Shown: in pieces, positions 1 to 7,267 of the stretch
Position numbering within the stretch: the first letter of the stretch is position 1
Layout: every line of letters begins with the position of its first letter
DNA from: Desulfobacteraceae bacterium UBA2245
GTDB lineage: Bacteria > Desulfobacterota > Desulfobacteria > Desulfobacterales > UBA2245
Reading direction: 5' to 3'
Assembly (NCBI GenBank): GCA_002347265.1
Contig: DDYB01000005.1
Coordinates: 1 to 64,000, forward strand
DNA length: 64,000 nucleotides
Notes under the pieces: model-generated
Databases searched by the model: none
The model's input: the letters and a program-made list of their open reading frames with translations, nothing else
What the model was told of the DNA's origin: nothing
Position numbers and translations under genes: made by a program

Positions 1-7
1 TGCCCGT

Positions 8-91
8 TTATGGATGGACACTAACTAATTCTTGAACAAGTTCCGATGACCGAAAAGGCCTTTTTTGTAATAACTCTTCAATTGTATTCAT
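8..91 (-). pseudogene. Short HTH-like ORF of the next integron cassette, possibly frameshifted
   Basis: An ATG at 91-89 opens 27 codons reading MNTIEELLQKRPFRSSELVQ and then seven more before a TAA at 10-8. The N-terminus resembles the first helices of a winged-helix DNA-binding domain, where a 'SSELVQEL' helix is normally followed by a recognition helix. Moving by one base near the stop keeps the HTH-like reading going (PSING) into the window edge, so this may be a frameshifted or differently framed gene rather than a true 27-residue peptide. It lies 150 bases beyond the attC at 243-306 and would belong to the next cassette. The remaining sequence from 92 to 242 is AT-rich with no supported gene. 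Confidence 0.25.
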
Positions 92-242
92 AAAAGACTA
101 TGTCACACCGCCCTATTTATAATACTAGGAGAAAATTATCGCGACCTTGATATTCGGTAACCAACTGTTATGAAACACAAAAAAAACTTTTTACATTCCA
201 AAGATGGTCACACGTTTAAAAAACACGTCATGATTATTTTTG

Positions 243-306
243 TGGCTAACACATGCATCAGCGGCGCGGGCTGCAGCCCGCGTCCGTCTGGATGCGATGG
301 TTAGCT
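243..306 (-). other. attC recombination site closing the TIR cassette
   Basis: Read on the minus strand the site begins with an R''-type core AGCTAACC just after the stop codon at 313-311 and ends with an R'-type core GTTAGCC. Between them is a long imperfect palindrome whose centre is CGCGGGCTGCAGCCCGCG, with small mismatched bulges on each side and outer arms CATCGCATCC and GCATCAG-type halves. Core boxes in inverted orientation around an imperfect hairpin with unpaired bases are the hallmark of integron attC sites. The short gap to the preceding stop codon fits a cassette end. Confidence 0.8.
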
Positions 307-310
307 GGCC

Positions 311-979
311 TCAAAGTGAGCCATCCGGAATGAGTCCCGCCCGCCCGGCAATCTTCATGCCTTCCGTGAGCAGGTCGGTCCACGGGGCCTGGTCGCACCA
401 TTCGGCACACAGCTCAGCTCGGGCTGCTGCGAAGCCCGGTAAAACAGCAATAACAGCCTGAGGTGTCGGCGTTCGGACGGCATCTGGGCGCGTTGCCAAC
501 CAAGACATCACGGCAGGGACGACCGTGGCAGCCGTCCCGTCGTACTCCACTGGATCGTATCCAGATAGATCCGACAGAAATCTCTTATAGATATGTCCTT
601 TCGGAACCAGTACGAGCCAGTCGTGGGAGTCCCTCTTGCTCTTGCCGGAAAACCTCTGCGACATTGCCATGCCGAGTTCCAATGGCATATTGAAACGAGC
701 CAGATTCATGTCTCCTTCACCTCGACATCTTGAGAGATCGTGGATTGAATACCTCGAGGCTCTCATCGCTGTGAGAATCCTATCCATTCGAGGCTGGGCA
801 GCCGTCCCCGTCTCCACAGCACACCTCGGGAGAAAGCCGCAACAAAGTGAAGAGAAGACAATCGCGTCAAACACGGGCTGAAAGGCCGAGTCAAAGGGGC
901 AGTTTATGAACACCGAGGCCTCGCGGGGAAACGCGAGTGGCCCAGAACCCAAATGGTATCGCATACCAGGGCTACTCAT
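311..979 (-). CDS. Nucleoside deoxyribosyltransferase/TIR-like cassette protein of unknown function
   Basis: A 222-residue protein with VFINCPFD near residues 23-30, followed by PRCAVE, RYSIHDLSR and RFNMPLELGMAM motifs. I recognise this as a widespread uncharacterised family resembling nucleoside 2-deoxyribosyltransferases, with a Rossmann-like nucleotide-binding fold and a conserved E-L-G motif; no member function is known to me. The start at 979 is chosen because GAGGTG stands 6 bases upstream; it overlaps the end of the TIR gene by 8 bases, implying translational coupling. An upstream in-frame start at 1009 is possible but lies deeper in the TIR gene. It shares one integron cassette with the TIR protein and ends 5 bases before an attC. 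A role in nucleotide signalling or NAD+ metabolism next to TIR is inference. Confidence 0.75.
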   Translation of the reverse strand: MSSPGMRYHLGSGPLAFPREASVFINCPFDSAFQPVFDAIVFSSLCCGFLPRCAVETGTAAQPRMDRILTAMRASRYSIHDLSRCRGEGDMNLARFNMPLELGMAMSQRFSGKSKRDSHDWLVLVPKGHIYKRFLSDLSGYDPVEYDGTAATVVPAVMSWLATRPDAVRTPTPQAVIAVLPGFAAARAELCAEWCDQAPWTDLLTEGMKIAGRAGLIPDGSL

Positions 980-1562
980 CAGGCACCTCGGACTTATCCA
1001 CGTCATCAATGCTCTCGGGTTTCTCGAGGGCTTCTAGTATCTCGCGGAATCGCTCTATAGTCGCCGCAATATCCTTCTTTGGTTCTTTCTCTTGGGCTGG
1101 TTGCTCAGTCGCCAGGCGCGCGGTAATCTCCGCCACCAATCTCTCCAAGTTTGGCTTTTGCCTATCACACCGGAGGGCCTGCCAGCGGCGGAGGAACGTC
1201 GGCGTTTCGACTCGATCTAGTAAAAGTGGAAGTATGTCTAAGTCTTTGCGCTCCCACGCGCTCGACTGGATCAACGACCATTCCCGTGAAACCCAGGGCT
1301 TCGACGGCACTGATGCTCTGCTAAGCAGCAGAAGGCACAAGCGTGAACCGTCGATTGCCTCCCGAAGTTGTTGTTCCCAGTTTTCCCCTGGCTTGAGTCT
1401 TTCCTCATCGAGCCAGCATCGGACCCCTCGACTTGACAGGGCGTCCCAAAGGGACCTAGCCACTTCCTTGTCTTCCGACGCATGTGATATGAAGACGTCG
1501 AAAGCGCTTTTCTTCATCTTATCTGACTTCATACGGGGATCTTCAGGTAGCTTGTCAGTCAT
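972..1562 (-). CDS. TIR-domain protein in an integron cassette
   Basis: A 196-residue protein with one TIR domain at about residues 19-140. FDVFISHASEDK forms strand A and the BB-loop region contains LKPGENW. WVSREW places Glu94 where TIR NAD+ hydrolases carry their catalytic glutamate. The C-terminal 50 residues are charged and likely helical. Bacterial TIR proteins commonly act as NAD+-consuming effectors in anti-phage systems (Thoeris, CBASS-type and others); assigning that role here is inference. No signal peptide or membrane segment is seen. The ATG lies 32 bases after the attC at 1594-1652, the usual position for the first gene of a cassette, and the gene overlaps the next one by 8 bases. 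Confidence 0.88.
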   Translation of the reverse strand: MTDKLPEDPRMKSDKMKKSAFDVFISHASEDKEVARSLWDALSSRGVRCWLDEERLKPGENWEQQLREAIDGSRLCLLLLSRASVPSKPWVSREWSLIQSSAWERKDLDILPLLLDRVETPTFLRRWQALRCDRQKPNLERLVAEITARLATEQPAQEKEPKKDIAATIERFREILEALEKPESIDDVDKSEVPDE

Positions 1563-1593
1563 TTGCTCAACCTCGATTGAGTCGTGTTCTTCC

Positions 1594-1652
1594 TGCTAAC
1601 GAAAAGCTGTGCGGCGCGGCTATTTTGCGTCCGCACCAGCGCCAGGTTATGT
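1594..1652 (-). other. attC recombination site between cassettes
   Basis: On the minus strand this reads from R''-type CATAACC to R'-type GTTAGCA. The arms CTGGTGCGG and CCGCACAG pair except for one unpaired base, the pattern that gives attC hairpins their extrahelical base. The stop codon TAA of the gene at 1647-2081 lies inside the R'' box, as is frequent in cassettes, and the next cassette gene starts 32 bases beyond R'. Orientation therefore matches the minus-strand reading of both flanking genes. Confidence 0.82.
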
Positions 1653-2081
1653 TTTTTTATGTAGTGATCTACGTAACTCTTTCACCAATCTACGAGATTC
1701 TGCTACGATCATATTGTATGCAACTTCTAAATGGTCTTCTGGTTTTTTTGTGGGGTCATTATCAGCCTTGGCCCCTTCAACAAAAAGGTTAGAAAGCATT
1801 GTAAAAAAATGTTCTATATCCGCAGATAGTTTGTCATCGTCTGACAACAATATCGCTTCAGCAGCAAGTGCATATCCAACAAATGCATCCTCCCTTGTAT
1901 TAAAGCTTTTACCCAACGAAAGCATCTCTTCGGCCAGCTTTGAATATACCCGAAGCCGTTGATCACGAAGCCACTTTCTTTTTTCTGTTTCTCTGATTGC
2001 ACGTTGAAGCCATATAATGTCGAGCAGTTTCGTCAATAAGGCACCGATACCTACAGCACTAATTATTTGGAACCAATCCAT
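1647..2081 (-). CDS. Small membrane-anchored cassette protein, function unknown
   Basis: A 144-residue protein. Residues 4-22 (FQIISAVGIGALLTKLLDI) form one N-terminal membrane segment; the rest is a charged, mostly helical cytoplasmic part starting with the basic stretch RETEKRKWLRDQRLRVY. Similar one-anchor, helical-tail proteins are common orphan genes in integron cassettes and defence islands, but I know of no assigned function. The gene is clearly more AT-rich than the chromosomal genes to the right, which fits recent acquisition. It sits alone in its cassette, between the intI-proximal repeats and the attC at 1594-1652. Confidence 0.7.
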   Translation of the reverse strand: MDWFQIISAVGIGALLTKLLDIIWLQRAIRETEKRKWLRDQRLRVYSKLAEEMLSLGKSFNTREDAFVGYALAAEAILLSDDDKLSADIEHFFTMLSNLFVEGAKADNDPTKKPEDHLEVAYNMIVAESRRLVKELRRSLHKKT

Positions 2082-2108
2082 TTAAATCTCCAAAACATAA
2101 CAATGATT

Positions 2109-2252
2109 ATATGGTTTCTTTATAACACCCTTTAGCCGCAAAGTTGCGGCATAACACCCCAACGCTCGAATCGTCATAAGCCTTGTAAGCACAAGCCATT
2201 AGTGCTTCTGCAAGGCTTATAAGGGGTAATATATGGTTTCTTTATAACACCC
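2109..2252 (-). repeat. Direct repeats and hairpin between intI and first cassette (candidate attI/degenerate attC)
   Basis: A 22-base direct repeat (ATATGGTTTCTTTATAACAC plus CC on the plus strand) occurs at 2109-2130 and 2231-2252. A third copy of the core ATAACACCCC is at 2151-2160. In minus orientation each gives GGGTGTTAT, containing the G/TT of integron crossover sites. Between them ATAAGCCTTG and CAAGGCTTAT (about 2196-2240) form a hairpin with a second inner stem. This looks like an attI region with an ORF-less remnant cassette, or a site duplicated by recombination; no full R''/R' pair is evident, so the assignment is inference. Confidence 0.5.
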
Positions 2253-2265
2253 CTGACCAATTCCT

Positions 2266-3288
2266 TTATAAGTCGTCAACAGGACTTTTCACACCCTTGC
2301 CTCCACGGTTGAGGACATGGGTATAGATCATCGTTGTTTTCACATCCTTATGGCCTAGAAGCTCCTGGATCGTCCTGATGTCATAGCCGCCTTCCAGAAG
2401 TTGCGTCGCGAATGAATGCCGGAAGGTGTGGCAGGTTGCCCGTTTGGCCAAACCAGCCTTTCTCACCGCGCCGACAACCGCTTTCTGAATGATTGATTCA
2501 TGAACATGATGCCGCCCCTCTTGGCCGGTTTCTGTATTCTTCCAGCGGTTTTCCTGCGGGAACACCCATTGCCAGCGCCATTCCTTCGAAGCGTTTGGGT
2601 ATTTGCGGTCTATCGCATCGGGCAGGATCACGCGGCCCCACCCTTCCGCCAAGTCGTGTTCGTGGACAGCCTTAACCCGCTTCAGATGGTCTTGAAGCTG
2701 GGCCTTGAGCGATTCGGGAAGCATCGTGACCCGGTCTTTCGCGACCTTGCCATCACGAATCAGAATCTCGTTGCGGGAAAAATCGATATCCTGAACCCGT
2801 AAACTGAGGCATTCCATAAGCCGCAATCCCGAGACATACATCAGCAAGGCCATGAGTCGCTTGTCGCCCGCCAGATTCGTCAAGACGGCTTTCACCTCCT
2901 CGTGGGTCATGACTACGGGCAAGCGCTTGGGCTTGCGCGCCCGAATGACCTCGCCCAGATCGCCGACTTCACGACCAATCACATAGCGATAGAGAAACAG
3001 CAGCGCCCAAAGCGCCTGGTTTTGGGTGGAGGCGCTGACCTTCTCCTTCACTGCAAGGTGGGCAAGGAAGGCGTTGATCTCCGGTTCGGCCATCTCAGAC
3101 GGGTGGCGAACATTATGGAAATAGATGAATCGCTTGACCCACTGGACATACGTTTTCTCCGTTCGAGAGCTATAATGACGCGAACGCAACGCCTCGCGCA
3201 GCTGGTTGAGCAACTTCGGCTTTCCACTGCTCACAACCCGGCTGCGGGGAGTGTTCTCGCGAAGAATATGGGTTTTCGTTGTTTGCAC
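2266..3288 (-). CDS. intI: Integron integrase (tyrosine recombinase)
   Basis: A 340-residue site-specific tyrosine recombinase. The N-terminal SAM-like core-binding domain spans about residues 25-110 (RSRHYSSRTEKTYVQW). The catalytic domain shows the first catalytic Arg in GLRLMECLSLR, then HTFRHSFATQLLE and LLGHKDVKTTMIYTHV with the Tyr nucleophile. Between the two boxes is the extra segment SKEWRWQWVFPQ...HHVHES that distinguishes integron integrases from other XerC/D relatives. It catalyses attI x attC and attC x attC recombination. The start is GTG at 3288 with an AAGGG about 9 bases upstream; no in-frame ATG lies nearby. It is read in the same direction as the cassettes beyond its 3' end, unlike class 1 integrons. 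The gene appears intact. Confidence 0.93.
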   Translation of the reverse strand: MQTTKTHILRENTPRSRVVSSGKPKLLNQLREALRSRHYSSRTEKTYVQWVKRFIYFHNVRHPSEMAEPEINAFLAHLAVKEKVSASTQNQALWALLFLYRYVIGREVGDLGEVIRARKPKRLPVVMTHEEVKAVLTNLAGDKRLMALLMYVSGLRLMECLSLRVQDIDFSRNEILIRDGKVAKDRVTMLPESLKAQLQDHLKRVKAVHEHDLAEGWGRVILPDAIDRKYPNASKEWRWQWVFPQENRWKNTETGQEGRHHVHESIIQKAVVGAVRKAGLAKRATCHTFRHSFATQLLEGGYDIRTIQELLGHKDVKTTMIYTHVLNRGGKGVKSPVDDL

Positions 3289-3353
3289 AATTCGATACCC
3301 TTTTTGAATCTATGCTTTAAAACGATGGAACTTAAACAGATGCGGAAAGTACA

Positions 3354-3388
3354 AGGCGCATGCGCCTCAATGATAAGAAATTTTCTTA
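3354..3388. repeat. Two palindromes in the intI leader
   Basis: AGGCGCATGCGCCT at 3354-3367 is a perfect 14-base palindrome. ATAAGAAA and TTTCTTAT at 3372-3388 form a second inverted repeat with a one-base centre. Both lie between the putative promoter and the intI start, where they could be operator sites or leader hairpins. No LexA-like box was recognised. Confidence 0.4.
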
Positions 3389-3414
3389 TAAGCCCGGCGA
3401 ACGCGGGGAGTCAA
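3385..3414 (-). promoter_or_regulatory. Putative sigma-70 promoter for intI
   Basis: On the minus strand TTGACT (3414-3409) and TATAAG (3390-3385) are separated by 18 bases, about 100 bases upstream of the intI GTG. Because the cassettes lie downstream in the same orientation, transcription from here could also run into them. Confidence 0.5.
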
Positions 3415-3469
3415 GGGAAAAGCCCAAAGCCCGAGAAATGATGATGGTTTCGCAATTAAAGCATAGATT

Positions 3470-4288
3470 TTATTCCGAGACTTCGCCGGAATCCAGCGCT
3501 TTAAACCGCTCCGGGACCAGAGTGATTCTCGGGAAATTGCCCAGGGGGCTGACGTCGACCAGAAGCGTGCATCCGTAGACGGGCTCGAGGGTGCCGAAGG
3601 TCAGCACCTGGTCCGGCGGCCCGATGCAGACGACCTTTCCGGCCTCGAGCAGCAGCAGGCGGTCCGCGTACATGGCGGCGAGGTTCAGATCGTGGGACAC
3701 CATCACCACGGTCACGCCCCGCTCGCGCTTGAGCCTGTCCAGCAGGTCCATCAGCCGAGCCTGGTGGGACAGATCCAGGGACGCGGTGGGCTCGTCGAGC
3801 AGCATGATTTTCGGCTCCTGGCAGATGGCCCGGGCGATGAACACCCGCTGGCGCTCTCCGCCGGAAAGCTGGTCGATTCTCCGGTCCGCCAGATGCCGCA
3901 TCTCGGTAAAATCCATGGCCTGTTCGACGATTTCCATGTCGCGGTCTCTTTCCAGGCCAAGGATGCCCTGGTGCGGAGATCGGCCCATGAGCGTCACCTC
4001 GCGCACGGTAAAGGGGAAGTCCGCGGGAATGGACTGGGGCACGAAGGCCAGGCAACGGGCCAGTTCTTTTCGTCCGTAGCGGTTCAGGGCTTTTCCGAAG
4101 ATCAGCGGGCCATGATCCGGACAGCGGAGCACGCCGGCCATGATCTTCATCAGCGTGGTTTTACCCGAACCGTTGGGGCCGATGATGATAAAAAATTCCC
4201 CCTGGGCCGTGGAAAACGAAACGTCGGCCAGAACCGGCAAGCCGGCGTAATCGTAACTCAGATTGCGGACGGTCAGCGCATCGATCAT
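3470..4288 (-). CDS. btuD: ABC transporter ATP-binding protein, BtuD/FecE type
   Basis: A 272-residue ATPase of the metal-chelate/cobalamin importer family. Walker A is GPNGSGKTT near residue 38, the signature is LSGGERQRV, Walker B is KIMLLDEPTASLD and the switch His is in VVMVSHDLNLA. It would power uptake through the neighbouring BtuC-like permease on the cytoplasmic face of the inner membrane. Its ATG overlaps the permease stop by 4 bases (ATGA), so it is the last gene of a btuF-btuC-btuD operon. The substrate could be corrinoid or a ferric chelate; the BtuF-like binding protein favours corrinoid, but this is inference. Confidence 0.88.
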   Translation of the reverse strand: MIDALTVRNLSYDYAGLPVLADVSFSTAQGEFFIIIGPNGSGKTTLMKIMAGVLRCPDHGPLIFGKALNRYGRKELARCLAFVPQSIPADFPFTVREVTLMGRSPHQGILGLERDRDMEIVEQAMDFTEMRHLADRRIDQLSGGERQRVFIARAICQEPKIMLLDEPTASLDLSHQARLMDLLDRLKRERGVTVVMVSHDLNLAAMYADRLLLLEAGKVVCIGPPDQVLTFGTLEPVYGCTLLVDVSPLGNFPRITLVPERFKALDSGEVSE

Positions 4289-5289
4289 GATCCGGACCTC
4301 TTGAGCAGGATTACGAACAGGGGCGCGCCGATCATGGCGGTGATCACGCCGGCGGGCATCTCGCCCTGCTGGGGAAGCACGCGGGCCAGAACGTCGCAGA
4401 GCACCATATAGGCGCCCCCTCCGAAAATGCAGGCCGGCACCAGCACCCGGTGGTCGGGTCCCAGAATCAGCCTCAGCAGATGCGGAATGACCAGCCCCAC
4501 AAAACCCAGCAGACCGCAGGCGCTCACCGTAACGCTGACCATCAGGGAGGTGACGGTCAGCAGCGTCAGGGTGACGACCGCGATATTGACCCCCATGGTC
4601 CGGGCCATCTCCTTTCCCATCAGCAGCAGGTTCATGGCATGAGACAGGCCGAAAATCAGCGCCACGCAGGGCAGCACGATCAGGCCGATAATTCTGACCT
4701 GGGAGATGTCGGCCGACGCCAGATCGCCCATCAGCCAGTAGATGATGTTGTGAAGCCTTGAATCCTGGGTCATGGACACGAGAAACATGATGACCGCCGT
4801 GCAGAACGCATTGACCATGACGCCGGACAGGAGCAGGGAGTCTTTTTTCAGAATCGAGCGTTCGGACGCCAGCATCAGAATCAGCGCCAGGGTGGCCATG
4901 CTGCCGGCAAAGGCCGTGATGCTGACGCCGGGAAACCGGGACAGCCCCATCAGAATGCCGATGATGGCGCCCACGGCCGATCCCCCGGATATTCCCAGAA
5001 TATAAGGCTCGGCCAGCGGGTTTCGAAGCAGGGCCTGAAACACCAGACCGCCCAGGGAAAGCACCGCGCCCACCAGGGCGGCCATCATGACTCTGGGCAG
5101 CCGGATATTGAGCACAATGGCTTCGAGAACCGGATCTTTGGATTTTCCAAGGGCCCAGCTCCAGAAATCGGCGCCCGCGCCGGTGGAACCCAGGGAGATG
5201 CCCAGCACGATTGAAACGGCCAGGATCAGGGCCGTGAGCATGCTCACCGCCAGCACGCGCCGCATCAAAGACGGAGCCCGGTCGTTCAT
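4285..5289 (-). CDS. btuC: ABC transporter permease, BtuC/FecCD family
   Basis: A 334-residue polytopic permease with roughly ten hydrophobic segments and the family's typical length. Recognisable FecCD motifs are NIRLPRVMMAALVGA, GGLVFQALLRNPLAEPYILG and GLLGFVGLVIPHLLR. The start at 5289 is preferred over an upstream in-frame start at 5439 because the longer version adds about 50 low-complexity residues, whereas ATG 5289 has a GAGG 8 bases upstream and overlaps the binding-protein stop as ATGA. It forms the translocation pathway with the BtuD-like ATPase. Coupled starts on both sides indicate one transcript. Confidence 0.88.
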   Translation of the reverse strand: MNDRAPSLMRRVLAVSMLTALILAVSIVLGISLGSTGAGADFWSWALGKSKDPVLEAIVLNIRLPRVMMAALVGAVLSLGGLVFQALLRNPLAEPYILGISGGSAVGAIIGILMGLSRFPGVSITAFAGSMATLALILMLASERSILKKDSLLLSGVMVNAFCTAVIMFLVSMTQDSRLHNIIYWLMGDLASADISQVRIIGLIVLPCVALIFGLSHAMNLLLMGKEMARTMGVNIAVVTLTLLTVTSLMVSVTVSACGLLGFVGLVIPHLLRLILGPDHRVLVPACIFGGGAYMVLCDVLARVLPQQGEMPAGVITAMIGAPLFVILLKRSGS

Positions 5290-6188
5290 GGCGCTGCCTC
5301 GAACTGTTCGGGATGAATCAGGCGGGCCATCAGTTCCAGGGCTTCGACCAGCCGCGGTGTGGGCCGGTCGAAGATATTCGAGTCCACCAGATGGATGCGG
5401 TGATTCCGGGCCGCGGGAATCTGTGTCCATTTTTCCCATTCGGCCCGGGCCGCTTCAAAAACCCCTCCGCGGTCCATGGAGGTAATGACGATGACGTCCG
5501 GGAAAAGCGACAGAAGCTGCTCGCGGCTGAAACGCGGATAGGCGGTTTCACCTTCGGCCAGGTTCTGGCCGCCGGCCAGTTCGATGATCTCGTTGGCAAA
5601 GGTGTCCGTGCCCGCCGATACGATGGGCGAAATTCCGATCTGAAAGAACACCCGGGGACGGGTCGCAGCCTCGGAGACCCGGGCCCGGACAAAATCGATG
5701 CGCGACCGCATCCGGCCGACCAGGGCCTCGGCCTGCTTCCGCGCGTTGAGCAGATCCCCGATCTCGCCGATCGTCTGCATGACCCCGTCCAGATTCCTCG
5801 GATCGACCGCATAGACCGGCACATTCAAGCCCTCGAGTCTCCTGGCCACCTGCTCGGGGTTGCCGTCCTTGATCGCGATGCAAAGATCCGGATTCAGGGC
5901 CAGAATCTTCTCAAGATCGGGCTGCACGTAGACGCCCACCCTGGGAATTCCGGCGGTTTCGGGCGGATAATCGCTGTACCGGGTGATGCCCGCCAGGCAG
6001 GACTGCCGGTCCAGGGCGAAGATGATTTCCGTGATGCTGGGCGCCAGGGCGATCACCCGCTGCGGGTGCTCCGGAACGCTCACCGTCCGGCCGAGCTGAT
6101 CCTGAACGCTCCGCCGGGCCTGTGCGGGCGCGGCGGCCAGAACGGCCGCAAGAATAATGACCCATATGATGGTTTGCCGGCATCTCAT
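5286..6188 (-). CDS. btuF: Periplasmic corrinoid/metal-chelate binding protein, BtuF-like
   Basis: A 300-residue class III periplasmic binding protein. A signal peptide covers about residues 1-24 (WVIILAAVLAAAPAQA, cleaved before RRSVQ). The mature part has RVIALAPSITEIIFAL and YSDYPPE, the latter typical of BtuF-like vitamin B12 binders. ATG 6188 is chosen over a TTG two codons upstream. It delivers ligand to the permease encoded directly downstream. I looked for a cobalamin riboswitch in the 112 bases upstream and did not recognise one, so regulation by B12 is not supported. Confidence 0.82.
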   Translation of the reverse strand: MRCRQTIIWVIILAAVLAAAPAQARRSVQDQLGRTVSVPEHPQRVIALAPSITEIIFALDRQSCLAGITRYSDYPPETAGIPRVGVYVQPDLEKILALNPDLCIAIKDGNPEQVARRLEGLNVPVYAVDPRNLDGVMQTIGEIGDLLNARKQAEALVGRMRSRIDFVRARVSEAATRPRVFFQIGISPIVSAGTDTFANEIIELAGGQNLAEGETAYPRFSREQLLSLFPDVIVITSMDRGGVFEAARAEWEKWTQIPAARNHRIHLVDSNIFDRPTPRLVEALELMARLIHPEQFEAAP

Positions 6189-6300
6189 GTGCAATTATGT
6201 ATCCACAGCTTCGATATCCCCTGTTTGAACGGTTCTTCGAACCGCTCGAATTTTCTAATGAATATGAGGCTTGAAATCAAGGGCTATTCTCCCCGCCTTC

Positions 6301-7263
6301 TCATGTCTGCCCGAAAATGTCGCCTGCATCCTTGCTGAAATCCGGGAAATAGGAATCCTGCACATCCAGCGATTTAAGATCCTGAATGTACCCGGCCGAC
6401 AGCCCCGCCTGCTCGAAGGCTTTCAGGGCCTCCCGGTACTCAAAGGGATACAGGCCCCGGTTGAGCACCGGATGTTTTCTGGCTTCGAAACAGGGTTTGT
6501 ACTGGGCCATGATGCTGACGGGAATCCGGCCGAGCTGCGCGATACGCTGAAAAACCAGGCGGCTTGAGGCCGTATCCTCGGGCAGCACCAGGTGACGGAT
6601 CAGAACCCCGCGTCGGGCCGTTCCCGCGGAGTCGAGTTCGAGCGGTCCGACCTGCCGGAGCATTTCGCGAACCGCTTCGAAGCTGATCTCGACATACCCG
6701 GGCATTTGGGAAAAACTTTCGGCCCAGCGGTTTTCCCCGTATTTCATGTCCGGAAGATACACGTCCACCACGCCGGAGAGCAGGCGAAGGATCTCCACGC
6801 TATCGTATCCGTTGGTGTTGTAGACCACGGGAAGTCTCAGGCCGCACGCGACGGCAAGAGCCAGGGCCTCGACGAGAAAAGGCAGATGCGGGGTGGGCGT
6901 CACCCAGTTGATATTGACGCACCCCTGGTCCTGAAGTTTCAGGAATTCTTCGGCCAGTTCCGTGCTGGAAACCGTGCGCCCCATTCTCAGGCGGCTGATC
7001 TGATAATTCTGGCAGAACAGGCAGGCGGCATTGCAGCCGGAAAGGAAGACCGTACCGGAACCGCCGCTGCCGCTGATCGGCGGCTCTTCCCCGAAATGCG
7101 CCAGGCAGTCCGAGAGGACCGCCGCATCGGTCATGCCGCAGAACCCCTTTTCACCCTGCAGCCGAAGGGCCCGGCACTGCCGCGGGCACAGGACGCAGGG
7201 AGAAACCTTTTGCCTGAGGATTTCGGACCGCTGCAAAATCTGATCCGCATTCAAAACCGGCAT
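6301..7263 (-). CDS. Radical SAM protein, PflX-type (pyruvate formate-lyase activase homologue)
   Basis: A 320-residue radical SAM enzyme of the COG1313/PflX group. The SAM-binding [4Fe-4S] motif is GCNAACLFC, preceded by an N-terminal cysteine set CVLCPRQC and CGM that suggests a further Fe-S site. Homologues resemble pyruvate formate-lyase activating enzymes, but no glycyl-radical partner is nearby, so the substrate is unknown. The start at 7263, five bases after the darP stop, is chosen for the upstream GGGGAG; an in-frame start at 7296 would overlap darP by 29 bases. It is the last gene of a minus-strand run with darP and the gene at 7816-9519. Confidence 0.8.
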   Translation of the reverse strand: MPVLNADQILQRSEILRQKVSPCVLCPRQCRALRLQGEKGFCGMTDAAVLSDCLAHFGEEPPISGSGGSGTVFLSGCNAACLFCQNYQISRLRMGRTVSSTELAEEFLKLQDQGCVNINWVTPTPHLPFLVEALALAVACGLRLPVVYNTNGYDSVEILRLLSGVVDVYLPDMKYGENRWAESFSQMPGYVEISFEAVREMLRQVGPLELDSAGTARRGVLIRHLVLPEDTASSRLVFQRIAQLGRIPVSIMAQYKPCFEARKHPVLNRGLYPFEYREALKAFEQAGLSAGYIQDLKSLDVQDSYFPDFSKDAGDIFGQT

Positions 7264-7267
7264 GATT

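Noticed and set aside
6189..6300. Cobalamin riboswitch before the btuF-like gene
   Set aside because: The gap is only 112 bases and I saw no B12-box or long structured leader.
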